A stretch of 64,000 bases of DNA from Tunturibacter empetritectus (GTDB lineage: Bacteria > Acidobacteriota > Terriglobia > Terriglobales > Acidobacteriaceae), in NCBI RefSeq assembly GCF_040358985.1, contig NZ_CP132932.1:4154001-4218000 (forward strand), written 5' to 3'. Both the position numbers and the translations under genes were made by a program. The notes under the pieces are model-generated. The model was given only the letters and a program-made list of their open reading frames with translations. It ran no database searches and had not been told where the DNA came from. This document shows, in pieces, positions 26,042 to 35,312 of the stretch. Position 1 is the first letter of the stretch; every line of letters begins with the position of its first letter.

Positions 26042-26777
26042 AAAGCTCATAGCTGAATGCAGTACTGATGAGCAAAAAGTCTTGAAGCAACGCCTTAGTA
26101 CTCTCGTTCCTCATCCCTTAGAAAAAGAATGGGGCATAGACGCGGAGACGATCCTCACTGCGATCAGACGATCTTCTGACCTCACCAAGCGTGGTGTCCG
26201 AGGGATTATCGCGGAGGCCGTTTTTGAAAACTCTGTTAGTCCGTCTGTAGAGCAATACGGATGGAGGCCAACCGTACTCGTAGGTGATCTGTCGTATGAT
26301 GCTCAGCTGAAAAAGGGCGTTACGTCAGCTCGAATACAAATCAAACTCCAGCGGCTTGAGAAGGGCATGCCCAAACTCTACTACCCGAGGCACTACGATG
26401 AAGGCTCGCTCTACGTAGTTGAGGTGCAGAAAACGCGAAGCGGTGAAAAGACTACAAAACAGATCCTGCAAGGGAGCGACACGACTCTTGAAACCCCTGA
26501 TTCGATTACATTGCAAACGCGGCCCTATCGGTTCGGCGATTTCGATATTCTCGCTGTGAACATGCATCCATCATCTGGAGATTGGAAGAACTTCCGCTAC
26601 ACCGTCGCATCCTGGCTTCTGCCTCGCCTTAAAGATGAGAACCTGATTGAAATCTTTCAACCAGTCGCCGCTGTTCCAAACGATGTTTGGACTGATGATC
26701 TTGCTACCTGTCTTGGCTGGTTCGAGTCCGGTGAGAAACATAGAGTATTGACTGATCTGCTCCACCTTTCAAGGTAG
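26016..26777 (+). CDS. Candidate type II restriction endonuclease
   Basis: A 253-residue protein with no firm family match. Position and layout suggest the nuclease partner of the PvuII-like methyltransferase. A possible PD-(D/E)XK core is Asp95 (DLSYDAQL), then IQIK (107-110), followed by a strand FGDFDILAVN (173-182). The canonical Glu would be Gln108, as in some divergent nucleases. It is not like the 157-residue R.PvuII. ATG 26016 lies inside the HTH gene, implying coupled translation. Function is inferred. Confidence 0.55.
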   Translation: MTEQIEEIEKLIAECSTDEQKVLKQRLSTLVPHPLEKEWGIDAETILTAIRRSSDLTKRGVRGIIAEAVFENSVSPSVEQYGWRPTVLVGDLSYDAQLKKGVTSARIQIKLQRLEKGMPKLYYPRHYDEGSLYVVEVQKTRSGEKTTKQILQGSDTTLETPDSITLQTRPYRFGDFDILAVNMHPSSGDWKNFRYTVASWLLPRLKDENLIEIFQPVAAVPNDVWTDDLATCLGWFESGEKHRVLTDLLHLSR

Positions 26778-26802
26778 ATTACAAAGATTAAGTAACTAAG
26801 CG

Positions 26803-28791
26803 TTAGCTGAAGAGGAATTCTTTGGTGCGGAGTTCTTTTACCGTGTCGCGGAGTTTGGCGGCTTTTTCGAATTCGAATTTTTTGGCGGCTTCGCGCATGT
26901 CGGATTCTAGTTTGCCGATGTAGACGTCTAGTTCCTGCTGGGTGGAGAAGTCGGGCATGCCTTCGGCTTCGTCGGTGAGGTCGGCGTAGTCGGCTTTGAG
27001 GATGCCGGCTAGGCCCATCTCGATGGGGCGGATGATGCTAGCGGGAGTGATGCCGTTTTCTTCGTTGTAGGCGACTTGTTTTTCGCGGCGGCGGTCGGTC
27101 TCGTTGATGGCGCGCTGCATGGAGTCGGTCATCTTATCCGCATAAAGAATTGCCCGGCCTTCGACGTGACGGGCAGCGCGGCCGATGGTCTGGATGAGTG
27201 ATCCCTGGGAGCGGAGGAAGCCTTCCTTGTCGGCGTCCAGGATTGCTACCAACGAGACCTCCGGTAGGTCGAGTCCTTCGCGGAGTAGGTTGATGCCGAT
27301 GAGGACGTCGTACTCGCCTTTGCGGAGGTCGCGGAGGAGCTTGATGCGTTCGAGGGTTTCGATCTCGGAGTGCATGTAGCGGCAGCGGACGCCGACTTCG
27401 GTGTAGTAGCTGGCGAGGTCTTCGGACATGCGCTTGGTGAGGGTGGTGACGAGGACGCGTTGGTTCTTCGCGGTGCGGTCGCGGATCTCGGCGAGTAGGT
27501 CGTCGATCTGGCCTTTGATGGGGCGAATCTCGACTTGAGGATCGATCAGGCCCGTGGGACGAATGATCTGTTCAACGACTACGCCTGCGGATTTTGTCAG
27601 CTCGTAGGCGCCGGGGGTGGCGGAGACGTAGATGATCTGGCCGGTGCGGGACTCGAACTCTTCAAAGCGGAGGGGGCGGTTGTCCATTGCGGAGGGGAGT
27701 CGGAAGCCATAGTCGACGAGGTTTTGTTTGCGGCTGCGATCGCCGTGCCACATGCCGTGGAGTTGCGGGACGGTGACGTGGGACTCGTCGATGAAGAGGA
27801 GGTAGTCCTGGGGGAAGTAGTCGAGGAGCGTGGGCGGCGGTTCGCCGGGGAGACGCGAGGAGAAGTGGCGGGAGTAGTTTTCGATGCCGTGGCAGAAGCC
27901 AACGGACTTGATCATCTCGAGGTCGAAGCGGGTGCGCTGGTGGATGCGTTGGGACTCGACTAAGCGGCCCTGGTTTTCGAGTTCTTTCTCCCACCACTCC
28001 ATCTCTTCGAGGATAGAGTTGACGGCGGTGGTCTTGCGTTCGGGTTGGACGACGTAGTGGGACTTGGGATAGATGGGGAGGCGGGAGTATTTTTGCCTGA
28101 CGGTGCCGAAGAGAGGGTCTATTTGCGACAGGCTGTCGATCTCGTCGCCGAAGAGCTCTATACGGTAGGCGTTTTCGTCGTAGGTGGGGTAGACCTCGAT
28201 GATGTCGCCGCGGACGCGGAAGGTGCCGCGGCGGAAGTCTACATCGTTGCGCTCGTAGAGGATCTCGACGAGGCGGCGGGTGATGTCTTCGCGCTTGATC
28301 TTCTGACCTTTTTCAAGGAGCATCAACATGCCGTAGTAGGCTTCGGGCGAGCCGAGGCCGTAGATGCAGGAGACGGAGGAGACGATGATGGCGTCGCGCC
28401 GCTCGAAGAGGCTGCGGGTGGCGGCGAGGCGGAGTTTATCTAATTCTTCATTGATGGTTGACTCCTTTTCAATAAAGAGATCGCCGGCGGGGATGTAGGC
28501 TTCGGGTTGGTAGTAGTCGTAGTAGGAGACGAAGTACTCGACGGCGTTCGAGGGGAAGAAGGTTTTGAACTCGTGGTAGAGCTGGGCGGCGAGGGTTTTG
28601 TTGTGCGCGAGGATGAGGGCGGGGCGTTGCAGCTCTTCGATGACCTTGGCCATGGTGAAGGTTTTTCCGGAGCCGGTGACGCCGAGGAGGACTTGATCTT
28701 TTTCGCCGGCGTGGATGCCGGAGATGAGCTCAGCGATGGCGCGAGGCTGATCGCCCTGAGGCTTGTAGGTGGTCGAGAGCTGGAAGTCCAT
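26803..28791 (-). CDS. uvrB: UvrABC system protein B
   Basis: A 662-residue UvrB, the damage-verifying helicase of nucleotide excision repair. It has Walker A GVTGSGKT (about 38-45), the [13 protein letters not shown] beta-hairpin region, the DEAD-like IDESH, the helicase motif QTIGRAARH and the C-terminal UVR domain ([18 protein letters not shown]) that contacts UvrC. The full family length is present. I saw no copy of the direct repeat found before lexA upstream of it. Confidence 0.98.
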   Translation of the reverse strand: MDFQLSTTYKPQGDQPRAIAELISGIHAGEKDQVLLGVTGSGKTFTMAKVIEELQRPALILAHNKTLAAQLYHEFKTFFPSNAVEYFVSYYDYYQPEAYIPAGDLFIEKESTINEELDKLRLAATRSLFERRDAIIVSSVSCIYGLGSPEAYYGMLMLLEKGQKIKREDITRRLVEILYERNDVDFRRGTFRVRGDIIEVYPTYDENAYRIELFGDEIDSLSQIDPLFGTVRQKYSRLPIYPKSHYVVQPERKTTAVNSILEEMEWWEKELENQGRLVESQRIHQRTRFDLEMIKSVGFCHGIENYSRHFSSRLPGEPPPTLLDYFPQDYLLFIDESHVTVPQLHGMWHGDRSRKQNLVDYGFRLPSAMDNRPLRFEEFESRTGQIIYVSATPGAYELTKSAGVVVEQIIRPTGLIDPQVEIRPIKGQIDDLLAEIRDRTAKNQRVLVTTLTKRMSEDLASYYTEVGVRCRYMHSEIETLERIKLLRDLRKGEYDVLIGINLLREGLDLPEVSLVAILDADKEGFLRSQGSLIQTIGRAARHVEGRAILYADKMTDSMQRAINETDRRREKQVAYNEENGITPASIIRPIEMGLAGILKADYADLTDEAEGMPDFSTQQELDVYIGKLESDMREAAKKFEFEKAAKLRDTVKELRTKEFLFS

Positions 28792-28826
28792 CTCTATAGG
28801 ATAGTTTATTTAGAACGGAGGATGCG

Positions 28827-29414
28827 ATGAGTGTTGGAACTGAGTTGTGGCTGGTGCGGCATGGGGAGACGGAGTGGAGTTTGAGTGGAGCGCATACGAG
28901 CCGGACGGATATTCCGCTGACCGACCATGGACGGAAGCGGGCGGAGGAGTTGCGGGATTATTTGAAGGGGACGAAGTTCGATGCGGTGTTTGAGAGTCCG
29001 ATGCAGCGGGCGCGGGAGACCTGCGCGATTGCGGGATTTGGCGACCAGGCTGTGGTGGAGAACGGGTTGAAGGAGTGGAACTATGGCGTGTATGAAGGCA
29101 AGACGACTAAGGAGATCCAGGCGGAGATTCCGGGGTGGTCGGTGTGGAAGAACGAGATTGTCGGCGGCGAGACGGTGGAGCATGTGGGGGAGCGCGCGGA
29201 TGGAGTGATCGCCCGAGCGCTGGCGGCTGCTCCGCAGGGTGGGAAGGTGGCGCTGTTTGCGCATGCGCATATTTTGCGGATTCTGGCGGCGCGGTGGATC
29301 GGTTTGCCGGCGACCGGCGGGAGTTTGCTGGCGCTGGGGACGGGAAGCGTGAGTGTGATGGGGTGGGAGCGGGAGACGCGCGTGATCTCGAGCTGGAATC
29401 GCGGGTTTGAGTAG
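28827..29414 (+). CDS. Histidine phosphatase-family protein
   Basis: A 195-residue phosphatase of the phosphoglycerate mutase-like superfamily. It has an intact WLVRHGETEWS, the SPMQRARETC motif and the second His in ALFAHAHILR. It resembles cytosolic SixA/GpmB-type phosphatases and lacks features that would fix a substrate. The ribosome site cggagg precedes ATG 28827. Compare the protein at 6909, where RHG is changed to SHA. Confidence 0.88.
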   Translation: MSVGTELWLVRHGETEWSLSGAHTSRTDIPLTDHGRKRAEELRDYLKGTKFDAVFESPMQRARETCAIAGFGDQAVVENGLKEWNYGVYEGKTTKEIQAEIPGWSVWKNEIVGGETVEHVGERADGVIARALAAAPQGGKVALFAHAHILRILAARWIGLPATGGSLLALGTGSVSVMGWERETRVISSWNRGFE

Positions 29415-29417
29415 AGG

Positions 29418-30635
29418 CTAGAAGTCTTTGATGTGCTGGGGCTGGAGTCCTACTCCTACGAAGCGGGCGGGCAAGTTCTGGAACCCCGGGATGCTTGTGA
29501 GGATGCGTAGTGCGAGGGGCGGGTGGATGGGGCCGGGATTGTGGAGGACTCGATTGAGAATGCGATGGGCGAAGACTTGTACGCGCTGGGTGTTGCGGAC
29601 GGCGCCTTCGCGGTAGTGCTGTACCTGAGCGAGATTGTGCGGGCTGAGGGTGTTCGAGAGCAGCGCTTCGGTGAGAATGTTAGCGGTGGCTACGGCGTCC
29701 TGAATCGCAATGTTGATGCCGATGCCTCCGACAGGCGACATGGCGTGGGCCGCATCGCCGATGCAGAGAAGGCCGGGCGACGACCACTCGATGAGGCGGT
29801 TGACCTGGATGGTGAGCAGCTTCACCTTGTCCCAGGAGTCTATCTCGGAGGTGCGGCCAGCGAGAAAGGGCACGATGCGCTCGATACTTTGTTGAAAGGC
29901 GGGGATGCCTTCCTGCTGGATGGCGGGAAAGGTGCCTTTGGCGATAATGTAGCCGATCTGAAAGTAGTCGTTGCGGTTGATAAGGATGATGAGGCGGCCG
30001 TAGTTGATGTAGCCGAGAGCGTTTTCGGGATCGGAGGGCTGGCGGGCGATCTTGAGCCAGAGAACATCGACGGGAACCCCGACGTCTTGCAGTTGTAGGT
30101 GGCCCGCATCGCGGGAGATGGCGTGGCGGCCGTCGCAGCCAATGGTGAGAGTGGCTGGGATTTCGACAGGACCTTCTGGTGTATTAGCGCGGACACCGGT
30201 GGTGACGTCGTTTTGACGGATGAGGCCGGTAGCCTCCCAGCCCATTCGCAAGGTGAAGGCGGGCAAACGGCTGGCTTCGTTTGAGAGGAAGTCAAGGAAG
30301 TCCCACTGGGGCATGAGGGCGATGAACTTGCAGTGGGTGGGGACGTGCGAGAAGTCGGCTATTGGAAAGCGATGACCACCAACAATGGCGGAGAGCGCGG
30401 CAACCTGGGAGTGGGGGACTTCGAGGAACTTTTCGAGCAGGCCGAGTTCATAGAGAAGGTCAAGAGTGGAGGGGTGGATGGTGTCTCCGCGGAAGTCGCG
30501 GAAGAAGTCTTTGTGCTTTTCGAGGACTGTAACTTTTACGCCGGCACGGGCGAGGAGAAAGCCCAGCATGATGCCTGCCGGACCACCTCCAATTACGCAG
30601 CAGGTGGTTGCGAGCGGGTTTGAGGTGGCAGTCAT
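29418..30635 (-). CDS. FAD-dependent monooxygenase (PHBH/UbiH-like)
   Basis: A 405-residue flavoprotein. The N-terminal GGGPAGIMLGFLLARAG is the FAD-binding Rossmann motif, TIGCDGRHAISR is the DG motif, and LCIGDAAHAMSPVGGIGIN is the second FAD motif. Together these define class A aromatic hydroxylase-type monooxygenases. The substrate is unknown; the family includes ubiquinone hydroxylases and aromatic ring hydroxylases. It faces the phosphatase gene tail to tail with only 3 bp between the stop codons. Confidence 0.85.
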   Translation of the reverse strand: MTATSNPLATTCCVIGGGPAGIMLGFLLARAGVKVTVLEKHKDFFRDFRGDTIHPSTLDLLYELGLLEKFLEVPHSQVAALSAIVGGHRFPIADFSHVPTHCKFIALMPQWDFLDFLSNEASRLPAFTLRMGWEATGLIRQNDVTTGVRANTPEGPVEIPATLTIGCDGRHAISRDAGHLQLQDVGVPVDVLWLKIARQPSDPENALGYINYGRLIILINRNDYFQIGYIIAKGTFPAIQQEGIPAFQQSIERIVPFLAGRTSEIDSWDKVKLLTIQVNRLIEWSSPGLLCIGDAAHAMSPVGGIGINIAIQDAVATANILTEALLSNTLSPHNLAQVQHYREGAVRNTQRVQVFAHRILNRVLHNPGPIHPPLALRILTSIPGFQNLPARFVGVGLQPQHIKDF

Positions 30636-30671
30636 AGTTGCCGATGAGGATAGTCGGACGTCAGGGAGGCG

Positions 30672-31385
30672 TCAAAAGGTTTGTTGGGGATTGACGAGGA
30701 AGGCAAGCCAGTCGGCGGGGGTGTGGGCGAGGTGGTCAGGCGGAGCGTCTTCGAGGGAGTGGGGCTTGAGGCCGAAAGTGCAGCCGATGCTGTGGGCGCC
30801 GCAGTTGCGGGCGGTAAGAACGTCGATGTCGGTGTCGCCTACCATGATGGTTTCGGCGGGAGTGATGGCGTGGCCAGCGAGGGTGGAGGCTTCGGCGATC
30901 AGGGCTTCTAGACCGTGGGGGTCGGGTTTTTTGGTGTGAAAGCTGTTGCCGCCGTAGTTCTGAAAGAAGAAGGGCGATAGGCCGAAGTGATCGCAGATGT
31001 CGCGGGAGGGATGGACAGGTTTGTTGGTGAGTACCGCCATGAGAGTTTGGGGGTGTGTATAGCGAATAGCTTGGAGGGCTTCGAGGACGCCGGGGTAGAC
31101 GTAGGTGTAGTCGAGTTTGTGAATACGGTAGTAGTCGAGGAAGAATGTGAGTGCTTGGGTTACATATTGCTCGTCTGTGATGTCGCCTTCCGGGTCGCCG
31201 ATGGCGCGGCGAACGAGCATGGAAGCTCCATCGCCGATGTAGCCGGAGATGACAGCCTCGGGGAGGGTGGGTTTGCCGAGCTGGGCCAAGGTGGCGTTGA
31301 CGGAGTTGCAGAGATCGACGCGGGAGTCGATGAGGGTGCCGTCGAGATCGAAGACGATGAGGCGGGGTGGGGAGGCGAGAGGCAT
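30672..31385 (-). CDS. gph: HAD-family phosphoglycolate phosphatase
   Basis: A 237-residue HAD hydrolase. Motif I is VFDLDGTLIDSR (nucleophile Asp14 or nearby), motif II is LTNKP, Lys lies in HTKKPDP, and motif IV is MVGDTDIDVLTAR. The helical cap lies between motif I and II. It matches Gph/PGP enzymes that remove 2-phosphoglycolate formed in DNA repair and oxygenation reactions; related sugar-phosphate specificity cannot be excluded. It starts 36 bp after the monooxygenase start region on the same strand side. Confidence 0.8.
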   Translation of the reverse strand: MPLASPPRLIVFDLDGTLIDSRVDLCNSVNATLAQLGKPTLPEAVISGYIGDGASMLVRRAIGDPEGDITDEQYVTQALTFFLDYYRIHKLDYTYVYPGVLEALQAIRYTHPQTLMAVLTNKPVHPSRDICDHFGLSPFFFQNYGGNSFHTKKPDPHGLEALIAEASTLAGHAITPAETIMVGDTDIDVLTARNCGAHSIGCTFGLKPHSLEDAPPDHLAHTPADWLAFLVNPQQTF

Positions 31386-31444
31386 GGTTTAAGGGTAAAC
31401 GACGGGGCTGGTATAAGCTTTGTGGCAACAAGGGAGACTATGCG

Positions 31445-32122
31445 ATGAGTGCTGAAGGAAAGTGGACACGGAGGCGGTTTGTCGCGGGAACGATAGCAGC
31501 TGGCGCCACGGCGGAGGTTGCGGGTTTTGGTCGATTAGCGCTGGCGCAGACCGGAATGACGGGCGAGACGGCAATGAAAGAGCTGATGGCGGGAAATGAG
31601 CGATACATTGCAGGAAAGATTACTTCGTTTCCTGAGGATCTAAAGATCTTGCAGGAAAAGACGGTTTTGAAGCAGGAGCCTTTTGCTGCGGTACTTTCGT
31701 GCGCCGACTCGCGCGTGCCGGTGGAGATATTGTTTGATCAGAGCATCGGGCATGTGTTCGTGACAAGGGTGGCAGGAAATATTGTGACACCCGAGGTGAT
31801 GGCAAGCCTGGAGTATGGCGTGGGGGTGTTAGGGTTGAAGGCGGTTCTAATTCTTGGACATACGAACTGCGGAGCGATCGCTGCAGCGGTACAGGGCAAA
31901 GAGGTTCCGGGGCAGATCAGCGTACTCTACCAGCACCTGATGCCGGCAGTGCAGGATGCGCATGGAGATGTGGTGCAGGCGGTGAAGGCAAATGTTGTGT
32001 TTCAGACGAGACTGGTGCGGGAGAGTTCTACCTTGATTGCCAAAGCCATGAAAGAAAGCGGAGTGAAGGTGGCCGGTGGAGTTTATGACCTGGAGAATGG
32101 GCGCGTGAACATCATCGCTTAG
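31445..32122 (+). CDS. Tat-exported beta-carbonic anhydrase
   Basis: A 225-residue protein. The N-terminus KWTRRRFVAGTIAAGATA is a twin-arginine signal, so the enzyme is probably folded in the cytoplasm and exported. The beta-carbonic anhydrase core has the zinc ligands in CADSRVPVE and GHTNCGA, with the SLEYGVGVLGLK motif between. I placed the start at ATG 31445; an opening at 31367 would hide the signal. It could equilibrate CO2 and bicarbonate in the periplasm. It is distinct from the small enzyme at 1503. Confidence 0.9.
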   Translation: MSAEGKWTRRRFVAGTIAAGATAEVAGFGRLALAQTGMTGETAMKELMAGNERYIAGKITSFPEDLKILQEKTVLKQEPFAAVLSCADSRVPVEILFDQSIGHVFVTRVAGNIVTPEVMASLEYGVGVLGLKAVLILGHTNCGAIAAAVQGKEVPGQISVLYQHLMPAVQDAHGDVVQAVKANVVFQTRLVRESSTLIAKAMKESGVKVAGGVYDLENGRVNIIA

Positions 32123-32144
32123 CATCGGATGACTTAAATAAAAA

Positions 32145-32177
32145 ACGGTGGCTGCGGTTGGTTCCCGCGGCCACCGT
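32145..32177. terminator. Bidirectional terminator
   Basis: acggtggc-gcgg pairs with ccgc-gccaccgt around the loop ttggttc, with one bulged base on each side. Runs of A upstream and T-rich sequence downstream serve both convergent genes, the carbonic anhydrase and the TGSG-repeat protein. Confidence 0.8.
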
Positions 32178-32197
32178 CTCTCTTGTTTAGGGGAGGA

Positions 32198-33058
32198 CTA
32201 CTGGATGGAGATGTCGCCGGAGCCAGTGCCGATGCGGAGCGTGGGTCCGCCGCCGCCTACGACCGCGCTGACGTGGTGACGGTTGAGGCTACCCTGCATG
32301 GTCATGGGCTGCGCGACACTGATGTTTCCGGAACCGGTGTCGGCGTCGAGGTTGAAGTGGGCGCTGCCAACCGTGAGATGAACGTTGCCGCTGCCGGTCG
32401 AGAGCTTCCAGTCGCTGGCGGGCTGGCCTTCAGCAGTGATGTCGCCGGAGCCAGTGCTGGCTTTGAGGGCTCCGTTGAGGCCGTGAAGCTGGATATTGCC
32501 AGAGCCCGTTTCGGCCTTAACATCGCCTGGACCGGTCTGCTGAAGTTCGATATCGCCGGAGCCTGTGCCAAGGGTGGTCATGCCCTGGACGCCGCGAACG
32601 TGGACGTTGCCAGAGCCGCTCTGCGCTTTGACAGAGGCTCCAACGTCCTGAATATCGACGTCGCCTGAACCGGTGGTGGAGTTGATGGTGGAGGCGCGTG
32701 GGAGGGTAATGTCGTAGTCGATGGAGATGTTGCGGAAGAGGTCGTTGTTGTGGCGTTCGCCGATGGTGATGTCATTGCCGCTCTGGACGATGGGCGGATT
32801 GCTGATAATCTGCTGGATGCGGCTGTCGGTGTCGGAGCCTCCACTCATCCAACCGTGGCTGGAGTGGAGGTGTGCGACGATGTGGACCTGATCTACGGAG
32901 CCGGGATGGAGACGAATCTGGCCGGAGCCGGTAGAGACAGAGACATTGGGGGAGCTGCCGGCGCTGAGGGTGCGCTCAAAGTTGCCGTCGGCAGCGAAGG
33001 CTGTGGCTGCAGCTAGTGTGAGCATTGCGGCGGTGGAGGCGAAGACTGTCATCTTCAT
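32198..33058 (-). CDS. Exported DUF4097-like beta-helix repeat protein
   Basis: A 286-residue protein with a signal peptide (about 1-22). It has about ten TGSG[DNQ]-type repeats at a period near 18-20 residues (for example TTGSGDVDI, QSGSGNVHV, ETGSGNIQL, DTGSGNISV). This pattern is typical of DUF4097/head-GIN-type adhesin-like proteins that form a right-handed beta-helix. It is probably periplasmic or surface-exposed. The role is unknown. ATG 33058 follows ggaacgccc. Confidence 0.85.
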   Translation of the reverse strand: MKMTVFASTAAMLTLAAATAFAADGNFERTLSAGSSPNVSVSTGSGQIRLHPGSVDQVHIVAHLHSSHGWMSGGSDTDSRIQQIISNPPIVQSGNDITIGERHNNDLFRNISIDYDITLPRASTINSTTGSGDVDIQDVGASVKAQSGSGNVHVRGVQGMTTLGTGSGDIELQQTGPGDVKAETGSGNIQLHGLNGALKASTGSGDITAEGQPASDWKLSTGSGNVHLTVGSAHFNLDADTGSGNISVAQPMTMQGSLNRHHVSAVVGGGGPTLRIGTGSGDISIQ

Positions 33059-33176
33059 GGGCGTTCCTTTTTTCGACTCTGGGTAACTGCGATTTGGATG
33101 TTAGCTCGTCGGGTGGAGATTGCGATCAGTGTCTGCTCAACTGGCAGACTTTGGTTCATATCACTGGTCTTACAGG

Positions 33177-34385
33177 TTATTGCTGAAGGATGACGGTGTC
33201 GCCGGGGTTGAGGCCGGCAAGGATCTCGGTTTTGGTGCCGTTGGAGATGCCGGCCTTAATGTCGATCTTTTTGCGGCCGGTCTTTTGTTTGGGGTCCGGG
33301 ACTTCGACGGAGGCGTTGCGGTCTTTGTCGTAGAGAACGGCCTGCTCGGGTACAGTGAGGACGTTTTTGTGCTCTTCGAGGAGGATCTCGGCGTTGGCGG
33401 TCATGTTGGCTTTGAGTTCGCCGCCTGGATTGTCGATGGAGACGCGGACCTCGAAGGTCGTGACGTTATCCTTTTCTACGCCGAGGGGTGCGATCTTGGT
33501 GACTTTGCCGAGAAAGGTCTTGTCCTTGAACGACTCGACTTTGATGCGGGCGGCCTGACCCATGTAGACCTTGCCGATGTCGGACTCGTCGACCTTACCC
33601 TGGACGTAGACCTGGTTGGTATCGCCGATAGTCATGACGAGGGTGGCTGTTGAGCCGAGGACGAGGATGGAGCTGACAGCGTCGCCGATCTCCACGTCGC
33701 GGGAGAGGATGGTGCCGTCCATAGGGGAGATGACGGTGGTGTAGCCGAGCTGCTCTTCGAGTTGCTTCAGAGACGCCTTGTTCTGGGCTACCTGGGCCTC
33801 TGCCTGGCGAAGTTTCGAGGAGTCGACCGAGATTTGCGAGACGGCCTTATCACGGGTGTTGGCGGCAGAGAGGTACTTCTGCTGAGCGTCGTCGAGCGCC
33901 TGCTGGGAGACCACACCCTCTTTGGACATCTGGAGGTTGCGATCGTACGTGTGTTTGTACATCGGCAGATCGGGCGCTTCAGCGTTAACCTTGTCGTACT
34001 GGATGGAGGCTTCGGCGGCGCGAGCGTTTGATTCGGCTGCGGCGAGTTGGGCCTTCTGTGCGGCGACCTGATCGAGGATCTCCTGCTGGTCGAGTTGGGC
34101 GAGAACCTGGCCCTGATGGACGTGGGCATTGATGTCGGTGTCGAGGCGAGTGACGATTCCTGAGGCTTTGGATTTGACCTCTACCTTAGTGATGGGCTGA
34201 ACCTTGCCGGTGGCGACGACGGAGCGGGCGATGTCTCCACGCTCTACCTTGGCTAGCTGCGAGGGCTCAAACTTTGTGGTGTTGCCGCGGGCGGCTGCGA
34301 CCACGCCGAGAACGACGGCTAAGACCAGGACGCTGAGGCCGACCCAAAGCCATGTCTTCCGTTTGTTTTTACGCTGCGTGGCCAA
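33177..34385 (-). CDS. HlyD/MacA-like membrane fusion protein
   Basis: A 402-residue RND/ABC periplasmic adaptor. It has one N-terminal membrane anchor (about 11-31), a lipoyl domain split around a long coiled coil (KSKASGIVTRLDTDINAHVHQG and YTTVISPMDGTILSRDV), a beta-barrel and a C-terminal membrane-proximal domain. It closely resembles MacA-type adaptors. No ABC permease, ATPase or outer-membrane channel is adjacent in the window, so its partner is unknown. The start is TTG 34385 with gggag upstream; no ATG fits. Confidence 0.85.
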   Translation of the reverse strand: MATQRKNKRKTWLWVGLSVLVLAVVLGVVAAARGNTTKFEPSQLAKVERGDIARSVVATGKVQPITKVEVKSKASGIVTRLDTDINAHVHQGQVLAQLDQQEILDQVAAQKAQLAAAESNARAAEASIQYDKVNAEAPDLPMYKHTYDRNLQMSKEGVVSQQALDDAQQKYLSAANTRDKAVSQISVDSSKLRQAEAQVAQNKASLKQLEEQLGYTTVISPMDGTILSRDVEIGDAVSSILVLGSTATLVMTIGDTNQVYVQGKVDESDIGKVYMGQAARIKVESFKDKTFLGKVTKIAPLGVEKDNVTTFEVRVSIDNPGGELKANMTANAEILLEEHKNVLTVPEQAVLYDKDRNASVEVPDPKQKTGRKKIDIKAGISNGTKTEILAGLNPGDTVILQQ

Positions 34386-34566
34386 TGGCTTGCTCCCGTT
34401 GGTGCTGGTGATATGAGTCTTCGGAGTGTGGTTACGCAGGAATGCGCTCCGCGGTTCCGTCGACTACGAAAAAGTTTACGTGGCGGCGTGCCGATGTTGC
34501 AGAGTCGACGTTTAGACGAGGGAGTTGGGAGGGAGGAAGCAGTGGGACAGGCGGACGGCTGCGAAT

Positions 34567-35172
34567 TTATGCGTACTTTCGAAGAACCCCAAGGACCTTG
34601 CCCTGGATGCTGACATTGGCGGCTGGAGCGTAGATGGGAGACATCTCGGTATTGGAGGGTTGGAGGCGGATCATGCTGCCCTCGCGGTAGAAGCGCTTGA
34701 GGGTTGCGTCGGAGCCGTCGATCAGAGCGACGATGATCTCGCCCTCGCGAGCGGTACGGGTGCGCTCGACCAGAACGTAGTCGCCGGAGACGATGTGTTC
34801 GTCGCGCATGGAGTCGCCTCGGACTTCGAGAGCAAAGACCTCGCGGTTGCCGATGATGTCTGAGAGGGAGATGCTCTCAGCGCTCTCGATCGCTTCTACA
34901 GGCTTGCCAGCGGCGATGCGGCCCAGCAACGGGAGGCGGTCGGAGCCCTTTTTACTGCTGCGCGCGGGAAGGACGTCGATCGAACGGCTGCGATTGTGCG
35001 CGCGCTGGAGGAGGCCCTTATTCTGGAGGTTGGTGATGTGTTTATGGACGGTGGCGAGGGAGCTGAGGCCCAGACCGCTGGCGATCTCCTCGTAGGAGGG
35101 CGAGTAGCCATTCTTCTGGGTGAAGCCGGAAAGAAAGTCAATGACCTCTTTTTGTCGCCGTGTAATTGCCAT
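34567..35172 (-). CDS. lexA: LexA repressor
   Basis: A 201-residue SOS repressor with an N-terminal winged helix (RRQKEVIDFLSGFTQKNGYS, LSSLATVHKHI) and a C-terminal autopeptidase. The cleavage site is Ala-Gly in RIAAGKP. The catalytic Ser is in RGDSMRDEHI and the Lys in DATLKRFYR. All residues for RecA-stimulated self-cleavage are present. The start is ATG 35172. A direct repeat just upstream (35186-35202) is a candidate operator for self-regulation. Confidence 0.96.
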   Translation of the reverse strand: MAITRRQKEVIDFLSGFTQKNGYSPSYEEIASGLGLSSLATVHKHITNLQNKGLLQRAHNRSRSIDVLPARSSKKGSDRLPLLGRIAAGKPVEAIESAESISLSDIIGNREVFALEVRGDSMRDEHIVSGDYVLVERTRTAREGEIIVALIDGSDATLKRFYREGSMIRLQPSNTEMSPIYAPAANVSIQGKVLGVLRKYA

Positions 35173-35185
35173 GCGGATGATTGTA

Positions 35186-35202
35186 GCGAATAAAAAGCGA
35201 AT
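35186..35202 (-). promoter_or_regulatory. Candidate LexA operator, direct-repeat type
   Basis: ATTCGC occurs twice, 11 bp apart (one helical turn), 14 bp before the lexA start codon. LexA in many lineages regulates itself, and alphaproteobacterial LexA sites are also direct repeats. I found no second copy before uvrB. Confidence 0.35.
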
Positions 35203-35312
35203 TGCAAGGAGATCTTTCGAGTTAATTTTATCGAGGGGGATTCGAGGAGCACTCGCGATAGAGAGAGCGGAGATGGAGATGGAGATGATGAGGATATGGA
35301 TATGCTGATTCC

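Noticed and set aside
28792-28826. SOS box between uvrB and the phosphatase gene
   Set aside because: The gap has no copy of the repeat seen upstream of lexA and no clear palindrome.
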